DNA of 64,000 nucleotides from Paralithodes platypus. Its lineage: Eukaryota > Arthropoda > Malacostraca > Decapoda > Lithodidae. The notes under the pieces were generated by a model. The model saw only the letters and a list, made by a program, of their open reading frames with translations. It was not told where the DNA came from and did no database searches. Location of the stretch: contig CM064580.1 in the NCBI GenBank assembly GCA_032716605.1, positions 32,748,728 to 32,812,727 on the forward strand, given 5' to 3'. Shown piece after piece: positions 1 to 10,737 of this stretch. Position numbers and translations under genes: made by a program. Every line of letters begins with the position of its first letter. The first letter of the stretch is position 1.

Positions 1-42
1 AATTTGAGATTTTAAGACGTTCGTTCCATTAGTTTGGTGATT

Positions 43-528
43 TTAACCCTTCTTTAGCGGGGCCCGACTTAAGTCCGTATGGAGAAGAAAGGACAATGTG
101 GTGGGGCCCGACTTAAGTCTGTGTGCAATTTGGGCGCAATATTGGCTCTGAGAGAGAGACGAGCGGTGGGAGGAGCGTAAGTTACCTCATGACCACTCGC
201 CACGACCGTCGTGGGCCCACTGACATGTACTCACTACTCCACCCTCCCTCACTCGCTACACACATAATTATGTAACGATATGACCGTATTTTAGCGATTT
301 TGCCCTTCGGTTGCACGATCGTTGCAAGACAACCAGTGATCGTAGAAGGATGGTTCTGGTGTCATTGGAAAGCTCAATTTACGCCCTTTCAGGAATACAT
401 AATTGTATTACGCTCTGGCTCTTGTTTATGCATGAAAAAGAGCAAGGAAACCACCCCATTTATGGTAATAAAAAAAACGCTGGGCGGCACAATGAAATAT
501 TCTCCACCACCCGCTCTTTGAGTGTTAA
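43..528 (+). mobile_element. piggyBac-like MITE, family A, copy 1
   Basis: Non-autonomous element of about 480 bp bounded by TTAA at 43-46 and 525-528. It begins CCCTTCTTTAGCGGGGCC and ends CCCGCTCTTTGAGTG. TTAA duplications and CCCT-type ends are the signature of piggyBac-type transposons. Four more copies occur at 3,233, 12,105 (reverse), 39,870 and 44,321. The flanks match a dispersed repeat whose uninterrupted form is seen near 19,375-19,460, which gives an empty site. Short ORFs inside are not conserved in frame between copies. Confidence 0.7.
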
Positions 529-720
529 GACCTTTCCGCCCATTTCTTTGTCAATGTAAAGACCTGTCGTGCCATCTAGGTGTATATTTGTTCCTGGCGA
601 CCTATAGCGAGCCAGTAATTCTAGGAGGAACCTGCCTTTGGCCAGGATATTTTTCTATCGAATAATGTACAAATTTAACTTGACGGGTGGTCTAGGTGTT
701 TTTTTTTAAAGCTTAATGGA
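529..720 (+). repeat. Dispersed repeat with GCGAGC...GCTCGC-like core
   Basis: This stretch contains CCTGGCGA...TAGCGAGCCAG followed by a block ending in GGCCAGGATATTTTTCT. Related copies lie at 19,375-19,600, 20,215-20,382 with 21,796-21,860, and 21,960-22,260. In those copies the second block reads ACCGGCCTTCGGCCGGG, which is palindromic. No coding potential is seen. Its superfamily is not assigned. Confidence 0.55.
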
Positions 721-781
721 GTTCTAGCGAGGTAAATAGACCAAATAATAGTCTTACGCCATCAAAGACTAGATAACTAAC

Positions 782-955
782 CTTCATATACTCGTGCCAC
801 TCTGGTTTAAGACTCATATTCTCGTACATGGTGAAGAGCGGGTTGTGGGCCAGGAAGACCAACAAGGCCTCTCCCCCCGGTTGCAGGAGCTGGTAGATGT
901 TCTGCAGGCATTGGTCCTGGCCTCGAACCCAGTGGAGACAGTAGAACGAAAACAC
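782..955 (-). CDS. JHAMT: JHAMT-like methyltransferase, third coding exon
   Basis: The exon reads VFSFYCLHWVRGQDQC through LLQPGGEALLVF to the end EWHEYMK (residues 109-166). VFSFYCLHW directly after EGFTK is the family's characteristic strand-4 block, and LLQPGGE is the usual post-motif turn. The acceptor is GGTCGAG|GTG with a T-rich tract in 956-981; the donor is ATGAAG|GTTAGT at 781. Both ends are phase 0. The polypyrimidine tract ends where a TTAA-flanked MITE begins (979), so the acceptor survived an insertion close by. The next exon is not visible in 1-781. Confidence 0.82.
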
Positions 956-978
956 CTCGACCATAAACACAAAACAAA

Positions 979-1191
979 ATAACCCTTCTGTACCGGCGAC
1001 GTGTCTTATCTTTTATTCTAGTTAATTTTTAGACAATATTATGCAGCTTAAAAATAATATGTGGTAATAAAATGGGTTAAGTGAGATATTTCGGAGCCTG
1101 TTAATTGCTTGAGGCTCTTAAAACTGAATACAATTGTCTAATAGTAGCCAGAATAAAGTTAAAAAGATGTAGCCTGTACAGAAGGGGTTAA
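979..1191. mobile_element. TTAA-flanked MITE, family B, copy 1
   Basis: The element has inverted ends CCCTTCTGTACCGGCGACG at the left and, read in reverse, CCCCTTCTGTACAGGCT at the right. The right flank is TTAA (1,188-1,191) and the left is ATAA, probably a mutated TTAA. The internal motif TTATTCTGGCTACTATTAGA recurs in all family members. It begins about 23 bp from the acceptor of JHAMT-like exon 3. Confidence 0.65.
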
Positions 1192-1289
1192 TAGATAGGC
1201 AGACAGACAGATAGACAGTCAGACAGATGGACATATAGATATATAGGCCTACAAATAGGTAGATATAATCACATTTATATATTTCACTC

Positions 1290-1412
1290 CCAACACCAAA
1301 CACCTCCCAATGAAGCTAATGAAAACATATGTGTATGTGATCCTTCCTGGAATCGAACCTGAGATACCACATACAGATCTTAAACACACTAACCATTACA
1401 CCACCAAGACAG
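1290..1412 (-). repeat. tRNA-derived SINE
   Basis: On the minus strand the sequence has an A-box-like TGGTGTAATGGTTAGTG and a B-box GGTTCGATTCC (plus-strand 1,349-1,359), the internal RNA polymerase III promoter of tRNA-derived SINEs. The part after the B box recurs at 43,893-43,945 without the tRNA head. It sits between two family B MITEs. It does not fold as an intact tRNA. Confidence 0.6.
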
Positions 1413-1628
1413 TTAACCCCTTCTGTACCGGTGATGTCCTTTTAAGTATATTCTAGCTTTATATAGACTATTGTGTTTACTATAAAAAGGGCCTCAACCA
1501 AATAATAGGCTCCGAAATACCTCACTTAAACTTTTTTTACTACCATAGATCCTTCTTAAACTGCACACAATCGTGTAAATATAGCCAGGATAGAACTAAA
1601 AGGACGTCGCCGGTACAGAAAGGGTTAA
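1413..1628. mobile_element. TTAA-flanked MITE, family B, copy 2
   Basis: Intact-looking 208-bp element between TTAA at 1,413-1,416 and 1,625-1,628. The ends are CCCCTTCTGTACCGGTGATG and, in reverse, CCCTTTCTGTACCGGCGACG, so most of the element is a foldback. No ORF. Cleanest member of the family in the window. Confidence 0.75.
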
Positions 1629-2770
1629 AGGTTAAGTACATGACTACGATAAATATCCATTTATCGAATACTGGATATCAATCACTGCCATTTACCCTTT
1701 CAAGATCCGATTACACATTTCTTTTCTGTTATATTTACCATGTAAAGCAATATTACTGCATCTTATGCACCTATTTTACTTATATAATGAACATTTGAAC
1801 ATTTAAGAACCAGAAAATAGGTGTAAAGGGCAAATCAATGAAAACACGTATTATTGTGACGGGAGTGAGTGACAATTGTAAATGAGGCAGAACAACAGAG
1901 GTGTGCTCTTTCGGGAGGCTTTAGCAACACTGATGGCTCTAGCTGTCTCTGGCACATGTATGAGGGAGGAGGGAGGTAGGGGGAGTGTAGAGGAGGGTGA
2001 TTGGACATATTTAAGGCAGGAGGGAGGAAGTAGGGAGGGAAAGGGGAGGGAATAAGTAGAATAAAGGAGGAGGAGGAAAGTTGAGGGTGAAAGGGGGAGA
2101 GGAGAGGGGGGGGGGATTAGACACATGTAAGGGGAAGACAGGAGGTGATGGTAGGGAGACATGCCACCTAATCACATATCGCTTTCATGTCACCGGCACT
2201 GGGCGATTTTTGCTGTTGTTATCAAGTGCCATCTTCTAGAAGGAACGTTGCATGCGCCCAGTAAAACATTCCGAGATTAACGTCGCAGCCCTTGGGTTAA
2301 GCTTACGGACACGCCAAAAAGGGCCCTAGATTTTGTTTCCTCATTGCTTTAAGATTAATAAAAGATACAATTATTCCATATGAATTCACATACATAAATC
2401 AATCTCATTAGAATTGATTAGACAGAGGCACATACTGAAGAATATGAGGGTCCACAAAATTCTATGAATGACTATCCATCGTGAGCGGTAAGCACTAATA
2501 GCTACACTCCCATTTGAATCCATATCAAACCCAAACAAGACAATACAATGCTTTGTTTTATTCCAACTGCTTTAGAACGTTCATAATAATATTCAAACGA
2601 CGGTACAGTCAGTCAGTCATGCAATAGCCAGCCCTTACTCCCATAAGGGGTAGGGAGGATCAGCAAGAGACACAAGAAAGGAAAGGTGAGTGGAGAAGAA
2701 CACATAATATAACAGTTCGCTCACAAAAAGCAAGAAGAAAAGTATTCAGAAGCACCAATTCAAACTACAG
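1629..2770. other. Intronic DNA without recognised genes
   Basis: Mostly AT-rich intron sequence. It includes a purine-rich G/A tract at about 1,960-2,150, whose minus-strand Pro/Ser/Leu ORF is a composition artefact. No gene or intact element was recognised. Confidence 0.5.
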
Positions 2771-2951
2771 TACAGTCGGCCTAATAAGTGATGTCTCGGC
2801 ACCAAGTATTTTTTTATCAATAATTGGTATCAGCAATATCTAAACTATATTTATTCGCTTCATGTGAGATATACTAACATGTTCCTACACTTACCCACCC
2901 TATTCAACATCTGACAGACATTAATTCAGTACAGAGCGAGCCAAACGTAAT
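2771..2951. mobile_element. Mariner-like MITE R1, left part
   Basis: It begins TA|CAGTCGGCCTAATAAGTG. Related full copies lie at 15,076-15,290 and 15,540-15,754. It is interrupted by the Ty3 element after GTAAT (2,947-2,951) and resumes at 15,039 with the same GTAAT. TA target sites and CAGT-type inverted ends point to Tc1/mariner, but no transposase is present. Confidence 0.65.
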
Positions 2952-3144
2952 TGTTACAATATTGGTAACAATATTGTTAAGCTAAATATATAATCTACAG
3001 GCGAGCCGATATCAAGGCAGGGCTTCCTAAACTTACCCTGGAGACAAGGCTCATGTTATTATGTAATAGCCACACCCTTACAATATATGTGAACTCCTTA
3101 TCCAGGGTCTCATTATGAACCCGATATATATACACATATCCACA
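2952..3144 (+). repeat. 5' LTR of Ty3-type element
   Basis: 193 bp with TG...CA ends. It opens with the imperfect palindrome TGTTACAATATTGGTAACA. The partner is 14,846-15,038. Confidence 0.82.
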
Positions 3145-3162
3145 TGGTGGCAGCTGGGTAAC
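3145..3162 (+). promoter_or_regulatory. Primer binding site of Ty3-type element
   Basis: TGGTGGCAGCTGGGTAAC directly follows the LTR. It starts with TGG, as expected for pairing with a tRNA 3' CCA end. The primer tRNA was not identified. Confidence 0.6.
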
Positions 3163-3232
3163 AAGCAGTGTACATGTGAATGAAGTACTACTGACCAAAT
3201 TCTACAGCTGAACTAGTGAGTAATCCTTGGAT

Positions 3233-3717
3233 TTAACCCTTGTCTGGCGGGGTGGACTTAAGTCGGGCTAGAGAACCAAGGACTATGTGGCGGGGCCCGA
3301 CTTAAGTCTGTGTGCAATTTTGGAGCAATAATGGCTCTGAAAGAGAGACGAGCGATGGGAGGAGCGTAGGTCGGCTCATGAACTCTCGGCACAGGTCCCG
3401 TGCGACTACTGACGTCTACTCCACACACACCCAGACTCACTGCCTCGCTACACAGGGAATTATGTAAGGAAATTACCGTATTTTAGGGATTTTGCACTCG
3501 TCTTGCACGATCGTTGCAAGAGAACGCGTGGTCGTAGAAGGATGGTTCTGGTGTCATTGGAAAGCTCAATTAACGCCCTTTCAGGGATACATAATTTTAT
3601 TATGCTTTGGCTCTTGTTTATGCATGAAAAAGAGCACAGAAAGAAGGTCGTTTAGGGTAAAACCACCCGCTTGCCAGGTAGTAGAAGTTACTGACGGGCC
3701 CACTCGTAAGGCGTTAA
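3233..3717 (+). mobile_element. piggyBac-like MITE, family A, copy 2
   Basis: Bounded by TTAA at 3,233-3,236 and 3,714-3,717, starting CCCTTGTCTGGCGGGG and ending CCCACTCGTAAGGCG. It lies between the primer binding site and gag of the Ty3 element, about 20 bp before the gag start, so it inserted into that element's leader. Confidence 0.75.
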
Positions 3718-3736
3718 CCTCAAAAAGTCGAAAGAT

Positions 3737-5101
3737 ATGAGTGACGTCATGGCGTCCACTTTACAACCTTTGTTCGTGTACAAGTCGGAGATTGAACAAA
3801 CAGTGGCGTGGAGGCGTTACAAGAAGAAACTCTATCTTTACATCATTGGCAACAGTCTGAAGGGTAAGAGTGATGATATCAAAATAGCGAAATTGTTGTC
3901 TGGAGGGGACATTCTGCTAGATATCTATGATTCTTTTGGCATAGAAGATGAAAATGCCCTGACTTATGCAACATTAATTGGGAAATTTGACTAGCATTTT
4001 TCACCAAGAGATGAGCAGGTGATGGCGAGGTACAACTTCCATGATAGTATGCAACGGAAGGATGAATCCTTGGAATCTTTTATTACTAGGCTGAAGACTT
4101 TGGTAAGACACTGTGGATATGGAGCACTTCAAGACGAACTTCTGAGGGATAAAATTGTCTTTGGTTGCCAAGAGGATACACTTCGGGAAAAATTCATTAG
4201 GGAGGATAGCCTAACCCTAAATGTTGTACTTTAGATGTGTACTGCCTATGAAACTTCAAGGAGATCAATGACAGCATTTCGAAGTGACAAGCAGGAATCT
4301 CTACACAAACTCAGTGCAAAACCCAAGAAGAGTGATCCACAATCAGCGAAGACTAAGCCTAACCTCAGGCAGTGCAACTTGTGTGGTTTAGCACATTTTT
4401 GGGGTAAGAAGAACTGTCCTGCAACTGATGCCAAATGTCATAAATGCAAGAAAACTGGACACTATGCCAAGAAATGTCCAAGTAATGCAGCGACCGGCAG
4501 AGCAGCAAGCAGCGCAGCGACAGGTGACAAAAAGAAGACATCGCGCAGAGTCCATGCGGTAGAAGATGGAGACACAGACGAGAGTGACGACTCAGAAGAT
4601 AACTCAAGAGGACGGGAATACATCATGAACGTATCGACCGGATCCAGAGGAAAACACATAATGGCCAATCTCATGGTCAACGGTAATAAAGTGAAGTTCC
4701 AGATCGACAGTGGGGCAAGTGTGAATGCCATTCCAAGTCATCTGGTACCGGACGCAGAGCTACAGCCGTGTGAGTCAACTCTTCAAATGTGGAACTCTAC
4801 TACAACTCAGCCGTTGGGAAAGTGTAGGATTGATGTCCGCAACTGCAAGCAACCACAAAGGTACTATTCTGTTGAGTTTGTTGTTGTAAAACAGGTTGTT
4901 ACACCAATTCTTGGTAAGCGAGCGTCTGAGAAAATGGGATTCATCACAGTTAACTATGAAAACATATGTGCAATGAATGACATTCTAACAGACTATGAAG
5001 ACGTATTTGCTGATGAAGTTGGCAAGATACAAGGAAATGTTCATCTAACAGTGGATGAGTCGGTGAAACCTATTGCAATTCCTTCATGTGAGTACCATTG
5101 A
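3737..5101 (+). pseudogene. Ty3 gag, zinc knuckles and protease (broken)
   Basis: Gag begins at ATG 3,737 (MSDVMASTLQPLFVYKSEIE) and stays in one frame to 5,101, with in-frame stops at 3,992-3,994 and 4,232-4,234. Residues coded by about 4,372-4,476 form two cysteine/histidine knuckles (CNLCGLAHFWGKKNC and CHKCKKTGHYAKKC). An aspartic protease follows, with the active site IDSGASVNAIPS near 4,705-4,740. A charged acidic linker (EDGDTDESDDSEDN) separates the two. The frame ends in a stop at 5,099 where the RT frame should continue, implying loss of about one base near 5,087. Gag packages RNA; the protease matures the polyprotein. Confidence 0.82.
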
Positions 5102-7540
5102 GCATCAAGTCGAAGGTTAAAGAGAAACTGGAGCAGTTGGAGCAGGAAAATGTCATTACTAAGGTCGACGAGCCTACAGAATGGGTAAGTCGAATGGTAG
5201 CAGGAACCAAGAAGTCGGGGGATCTGAGAAATTGCATTGACCCTCAAGCCCTGAACAAAGCACTCATAAGAGAGATGCACCCTCTACCGGTAATCGACGA
5301 CATTCTGCCTGACCTTGCAAAAGCCAAAGTTTTCTCCAAGTTTGACCTCAAGAATGGCTACTGGCACCGTGTGTTGGATGAAGAATCACACAAGCTGACA
5401 ACATTTCAAACACCGTATGAGAGATACAGGTGGAACAGACTTCCTTTTGGTCTGGCAGTAAGCAGCAAAATTTTTCAGAAGAAGCTACAACTGGTTCTGG
5501 ATGATCTACAAGGCGTAATTTGTGTTGCTGATTACATTTTGGTCTTTGGAGTTGGTGACACTGATGAAGAAGCTACAAGGGATCATGACTCAAAGCTGAG
5601 AAACCTACTGGACAGATGCCGAGCAAAGGGTCTGAGGCTGAACAGAGCAAAGACAGAGCTTGGTAGTACAGAAATCACATTCCTAGGTCACAAGATCTCG
5701 CGGGATGGTCTGATGGCTGACCCAAAGAAGATTGAAGCAATCGTGAAGATGCAAGCACCAGAGGATGTGACTGCAGTACGACGACTGTCTGGAATGGTGA
5801 ACTACTTGAGTAAATTTGTACCCAGTCTATCGGATGTCATGGAGCCTATGATGAAGCTGACCCATAAGGACACCGAGTGGAAGTGGACAAGAGAACATGA
5901 TGAGGCGTTCAAGAGGATCAAAAAGATGATGACCCAAACACCCATCTAACAGTACTACAACCCAGAGCAAAAGTTGGAGATTCAATGCGATGCATCTCAG
6001 AAAGCTTCAGGAGCAGCATTACTTCAAGAGGGTAAACCAATCGCTTTTGCAAGTCGAGCACTGACTGACACGGAGATACGATATGCGCAGATAGAGAAGG
6101 AGACTTTGGCAATCGTCTTTGCACTGAACAAGTTTCATCAGTATTGTTTTGGGAGGAAGACGACAATCCAGAGCGACCATAAACCTCTAGGAGCTATCCA
6201 CAATAAGCCGTTGTCAAGTGTACCAAGACGACTGTAAGGGATGTTGATGAGGATACTACAGTATGATGTCGAGATTGTTCACAAGAAGGGCAAAGAAATG
6301 TATCTAGCCGACACTCTATCAAGAGCTTATCTGCAAAACACAAGAGATATGCAGGAAGAGGTGTTTGAACAGATCAACATGACAGACTACGTACCCATCC
6401 GAAGTGAACGATTGCAAGAAATCCATCGAGCAACTGAGGAAGATGAAGCATTGCAACTACTGAAGGAGATAATTCTCAAAGGATGGCCAGAAGACAAGAG
6501 TGAAGTAGATACCATATTGGAACCATACTTTAATGTACGAGCAGAACTTTCATTTCAAGATGGATTGATATTCAAGGGAGAACGTGTTGTAATTCCTACC
6601 AGTCTACGTCAGAAGATGAAGTCCGCTATACATTCGTCACATATGGGAGTTGAAGGTTGTCTACGACGCGCAAGAGAATGTTTGTTTTATCCAGGAATGA
6701 ATTGAGAAATGAAGTAAATCATTTCAGAGTGTGAAATTTGTAACACATACTCTACAGCTCAACAAAAAGAACCTCTGATGACGCATTAGCAAACCAGCCG
6801 ACCATGGGAGAAAGTAGGTGTAGACCTTATGACAATCTAGAGTCACAACTATCTTGTTACAGTGGACTATTTCAGTAATTTCTGGGAAGTTGACTACCTG
6901 GAAAGCACCAAGTCAAGCACTGTTATCAGGAAGTTGAAGGCGCACTTTGCAAGATATGGACTGCCAAATGTACTAGTTAGTGACAATGGTCCGCAGTTCA
7001 GCAGTGAAGAATTTCAAAAATTCGCGGAGAAGTACGACTTTGAACATCGAACGAGCAGCCCACATCATCCCTAGTCTAATGGTAAAGCAGAATCAGCAGT
7101 CAAGACGGCGAAGAAACTAATCAAGAAAGCTGTCGAGAGTGGAGAAGATCCGTTTTTGGCGATTTTAGACTACAGAAATACGCCTATGCAAGATTTGGAA
7201 GAGTCCAGCGCAACTCAACTTTGGTCGACGTACGAGGACATTACTGCCGACTACTAGCAAGATGTTGGAGCCGAAAGGAATCATGTTGGAGTGAGTGAAG
7301 CGGAAAAAGATGCCGAAAGATCTCAAGAGCAAGAAGTACTACGACAAAGGTTCGAAAGTTTTGGAACCATTGGTTGAAGGCGACGTGGTGCGAATCAAGC
7401 TAGGCAAGAAGAAGTGCGAACGAGGAGTTGTAACCAGGAGATTAGACGAGCGATCGTATGAAGTGGACACAGAGAATGGAGCGATAAGACGAAATCGAGG
7501 TCATTTACGGATGAAAAGTGAAAACGCTGACATAAGAAAT
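5098..7540 (+). pseudogene. Ty3 pol: RT, RNase H and integrase (broken)
   Basis: One reading frame with stops at 5,947, 6,235, 6,703, about 6,715, further ones up to 6,841, and 7,072. RT motifs include FSKFDLKNGYWHRVLDEE and LPFGLAVSSKIFQKKL. The catalytic YxDD box is altered to VADYILV near 5,525, so one catalytic aspartate is lost. RNase H follows (LEIQCDAS near 5,974, then SDHKPL). The integrase has an HHCC region (HSSHMGV...CEICNTY), a core with VSDNGPQF near 6,975, and NGKAESAVK near 7,080. The C-terminal end (GAIRRNRGHLRMKSE) is cut by the RTE LINE at about 7,541. No chromodomain is seen. Confidence 0.82.
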
Positions 7541-7551
7541 AATGGATCTAT

Positions 7552-9834
7552 CTATCTATCTATTGCCCGACGCCGTGATCCCCAAAGGGGTAGCCACGAA
7601 CGAACCGTCCCATGCCCCCAGTCCTCTGTCCCCAGTCCTCTGTCCCCAGTCCATTGACGCCCCTCCCCCCGACCAGCACCGCCTTCATTCATATACTTCC
7701 TCACTCCATCCTTCCACCTCTCTATCGGTCTACCTATCCCTCTCTGTCCCTCCGCCTCGCTCTTGTACACCCTCTTAGTCATTCTCTCGCTTTCCATACG
7801 TTCCATATGTCCGAACCATCTCAAGTTGTTCCTTTTCACACTTTCCAGCACATCTACCTCTACACCACACCTCCTTCTTACTTCCTCATTAGTCTGTCTA
7901 TCCCTCCATGTAACTCCGCACGCACTTCTTAAGTAATTCATTTCCACTGCTCTCACTCTTGGTCTGAGTCTCTCGACCAATGTCCATGCTTCGCTTCCGT
8001 AAGTCAGTGTCGGGATTACCACACAGTCATGCAAGGACTTCTTCACTTCCATACTGACCTTCCTATTTCTTGCTTTCAGCGTTCCTACAACCCTCTTTCC
8101 CTGTTGTACCCTCTCCTGCACTTCTTCATCCATAGTCCCATCTTTACTCAACACACTGCCCAGATACTTAAAAGAGTTGACGATCTCCATAGCCTGACCG
8201 TTCAGCTTCACCTCACACTCTGTGACTTCACCCCTTTCGAAGACCATAACCTTGCTCTTCCCCGCATTTACCTTCAAATTCCGTTTTTCGCACACTGTTC
8301 CAAACTCCTTTACCAGACCCTGCAACTCCCACTCATTATCACTCATCAGAACTGTATCATCCGCAAACAGCAGTATAGGTAGCTTCCACTCAATTCCCTC
8401 CCTTTTCAGCAATACACCAACATCCACTGCTCTTGATAGTATTTCTTTCATGACTCCATCCATATACTATACAGTAAATAGCCACGGGGACATCACACAC
8501 CCCTGTTTCAAACCAACATTCAGGTCAAAGAACTCGCTCTGCTCACTCTCCACACGTACTGCCGCCTTTGCACCCTCATATATGCTCTTCACTGCTTTCA
8601 GCAACTTGCCATCTACTCCGTATATTCTAAGTACTTTCCACAAACCTTCTCTATCCACTCTGTCATAGGCCTTCTCCAAGTCCATAAAGGCAACATACAC
8701 CTTTTGTTTCTTCTCCAGATATTTCTCCACAACACAATTCAGGGTAAAAATCTGATCTACACATCCTCTTCCCTTCCTAAAACCTCCCTGCTCCTCGCCT
8801 ATCCATTTCTCCGTTCTCACTCTCACTCTCTCAATCACTACCCTACTGTATACCTTCCCTACTACGCTTAGAAGACATATTCCTTGGTGGTTACCACACA
8901 CTCCTCTTTCCCCTTTGCCCTTATATAGGGGTACTATTATGCCAGTCTTCCAGTCATCGGGTGCACTCCCCTTCTCCCATGCTAGTTTGCACATTTTCCA
9001 TACCCATTCGATCACTATCTCACCACCATACCTCAACATTTCCCCACACACTCCATCTGTTCTGGTGCTTTTCCACTACCCATTCGATCACTATCTCACC
9101 ACCATACCTCAACATTTCCCCACACACTCCATCTGTTCCTGGTGCTTTCCCCAACTTCACTCTTTTCATGGCTTCCCACACTTCTGACCTCCTGATCCCC
9201 ACCTCCTCCACTACTTCTCTTCTTCTCCCTCCCATACCATATCCAGCTATGTTTGCTGGCTCTTCATTCCTTACATTTAGCAACTCATTGAAGTACTCCC
9301 TCCATCTTTCGACTCTCTCTTGCTTCTCGGCTAGCATTCTCCCATTCTTATCTTTCATACCCTTACTGTTTCCCTTGCTACCTTCCCTAACTTTCTTGAC
9401 TTCTTTCCAGAACAGTTTCTTACTCTCCCTCCATTTTACACTCGGATTCCTTCCAAATTCCTCATCTACTCTTCTCTTAATTTCCTTCACTACTCTCTTC
9501 ACCACCCTCTTACTCTCCACGTACCTCGCTCGTTTCTGTCTCTTGAAATCTTCATTCTCTCTACTACCTAACCACTCTCTATATGCTTTCTTCTTTTCTT
9601 CCACAGCTATTCTTACCTCTTATGTCCACCATGCTGTACCTTTCACTCCCCTCCCTCTTCTCCTCACTCCACACACCTCCTCACATGCTGCACAGATCTC
9701 ATCCTTAAACACCTTGCTCATCTCCTCCACTTCCTCCATAACTTCCAGGTCGAATCCACCTAGTCGTCTTTCCACTGCTCTCCTGTACTCCTCCCTGACT
9801 TCCTCCTCCTGCAACCTCTCCACCCTCCTCTCGC
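7552..9834 (-). pseudogene. RTE LINE reverse transcriptase domain
   Basis: Linker and RT in several frames. It reads VKLGKAPGTDGVCGEML near 9,150, EEQGGFRKGRGCVDQIF near 8,790, AFMDLEKAYDRVDREGLW, and LKQGCVMSPWLFTVYMDG near 8,470. The catalytic box FADDTVLMSDNE is near 8,370. The C-terminal part has FKYLGSVLSKDGTMDEEV and LRWFGHMERMESERM. Breaks include a stop in the linker near 9,617, frameshifts near 9,060 and 8,465, and a tandem duplication of about 76 bp at 9,001-9,150. The FADD box is intact but the chain is broken. Confidence 0.8.
9001..9150. repeat. 76-bp tandem duplication inside RTE LINE
   Basis: TACCCATTCGATCACTATCT and the following ~60 bases occur at 9,001 and again at 9,077. 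It breaks the RT frame. The related copy at 42.7-43.7 kb does not extend to this region for comparison. Confidence 0.75.
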
Positions 9835-10737
9835 CTCCCTCCAGCTCTCCTCACCCACTTCTTTTGAATCCTAACCTTAGCTACCACTACATAATGATCA
9901 GACAGACCCCCTCCAATACCCCTATACACCCTAGCATCCATCACAGATTTCTTCATTCGTTCATCCACACATACATAGTCAATCAATGACTTTCGTTCCA
10001 CCACTGTCTCATCCTCCATCGTCCACACCCGTTTCCACATGTACCTGTGGATCATTCTGTGTCGGAAGAAGGTGTTAGCTATCCACAGCCTCCTCCCCAC
10101 ACATACGTCCACAAGTGCCCTACCATTCCCATTCACCTCTGATGGTACCCCCCACCCTCCCACCACTCCCTCAACTTTCCTATCACCCACCTTACCATTC
10201 ATATCCCTAATCAGAAATATTCTTTCGTTCTTGTTAAACTTCTCCAGGCACGCCTCCACATTCATCCAGAACTCCTCTTTCTTTCTTTTAAGTTTATCCT
10301 CTGTCGGGGCATACACACACACAATCACCCACGTTTGTATTCCTACTTTCATTCTCACCCACACAATCCTTGAACCCACAGACCCATACTCTCTTACACA
10401 TTCCTTCCATTTGCTACTTACAAACAAACATGCTCCTTCTCTCGCTGATCCTTCACTCACTCCAGCACACACACCCATTCCACACTCCCACTTTCTCACA
10501 TCTGAACCTTTCCATTTGGTCTCTGTCATTCCACATACATCCAGCCTGGCATTCACTAGCACTTTCAGAACCTCTCTCTCTTTTGTGCCATCATTCATGC
10601 CACTAACATTCCATGTAGCCATTCTCAGAATGTCCGAAGTGTGACGCCTGCAGCTTGGCAGAACGCCACGTGGGCTCAGCCGCTCGCTTGGCCACTCGCT
10701 AACGCTCGCCGGGGCAATGTATTTGGCTACAGTCTAT
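9835..10737 (-). pseudogene. RTE LINE endonuclease domain
   Basis: The APE-type endonuclease reads ATWNVSGMND at 10,619, then CGMTETKWKGSD with the catalytic Glu block. The usual GDMN block is changed to IRDMNGKVGD. MIHRYMWKRVWTMED and the closing LSDHYVVVAKV follow. It nicks target DNA to prime reverse transcription. The frame is open upstream of ATG 10,622 back to a stop near 10,737, so the true start may be earlier. A frameshift near 9,830 separates it from the linker. Confidence 0.72.

Larger units (their letters stand above)
7541..10737 (-). mobile_element. RTE-like LINE, nearly full length, minus strand
   Basis: Non-LTR retrotransposon read right to left. Its 3' end (left) carries a short (TAGA)n tail, seen as TCTATCTATCTATCTAT on the plus strand; the same tail is on the copy at 42.68 kb. 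It contains an APE-type endonuclease and an RT with one short ORF and no ORF1. That architecture and the wording of its motifs fit the RTE group, though clade assignment is from memory. The 5' boundary near 10,737 is approximate and no target-site duplication was found. It interrupts the end of the Ty3 pol. Confidence 0.72.

Noticed and set aside
43..560. ORFs shared between MITE family A copies (VSLESSIYALSG-like)
   Set aside because: The similarity is at DNA level; starts, stops and frames are not conserved across the five copies, so no protein is supported.
1851..2162. 103-codon minus-strand ORF
   Set aside because: Produced by a purine-rich G/A tract; composition artefact with no domain.
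8915..10644. Long plus-strand Ser/Leu/Pro-rich ORFs (342 and 201 codons)
   Set aside because: Antisense to the RTE LINE endonuclease and RT, whose motifs are clear on the minus strand.
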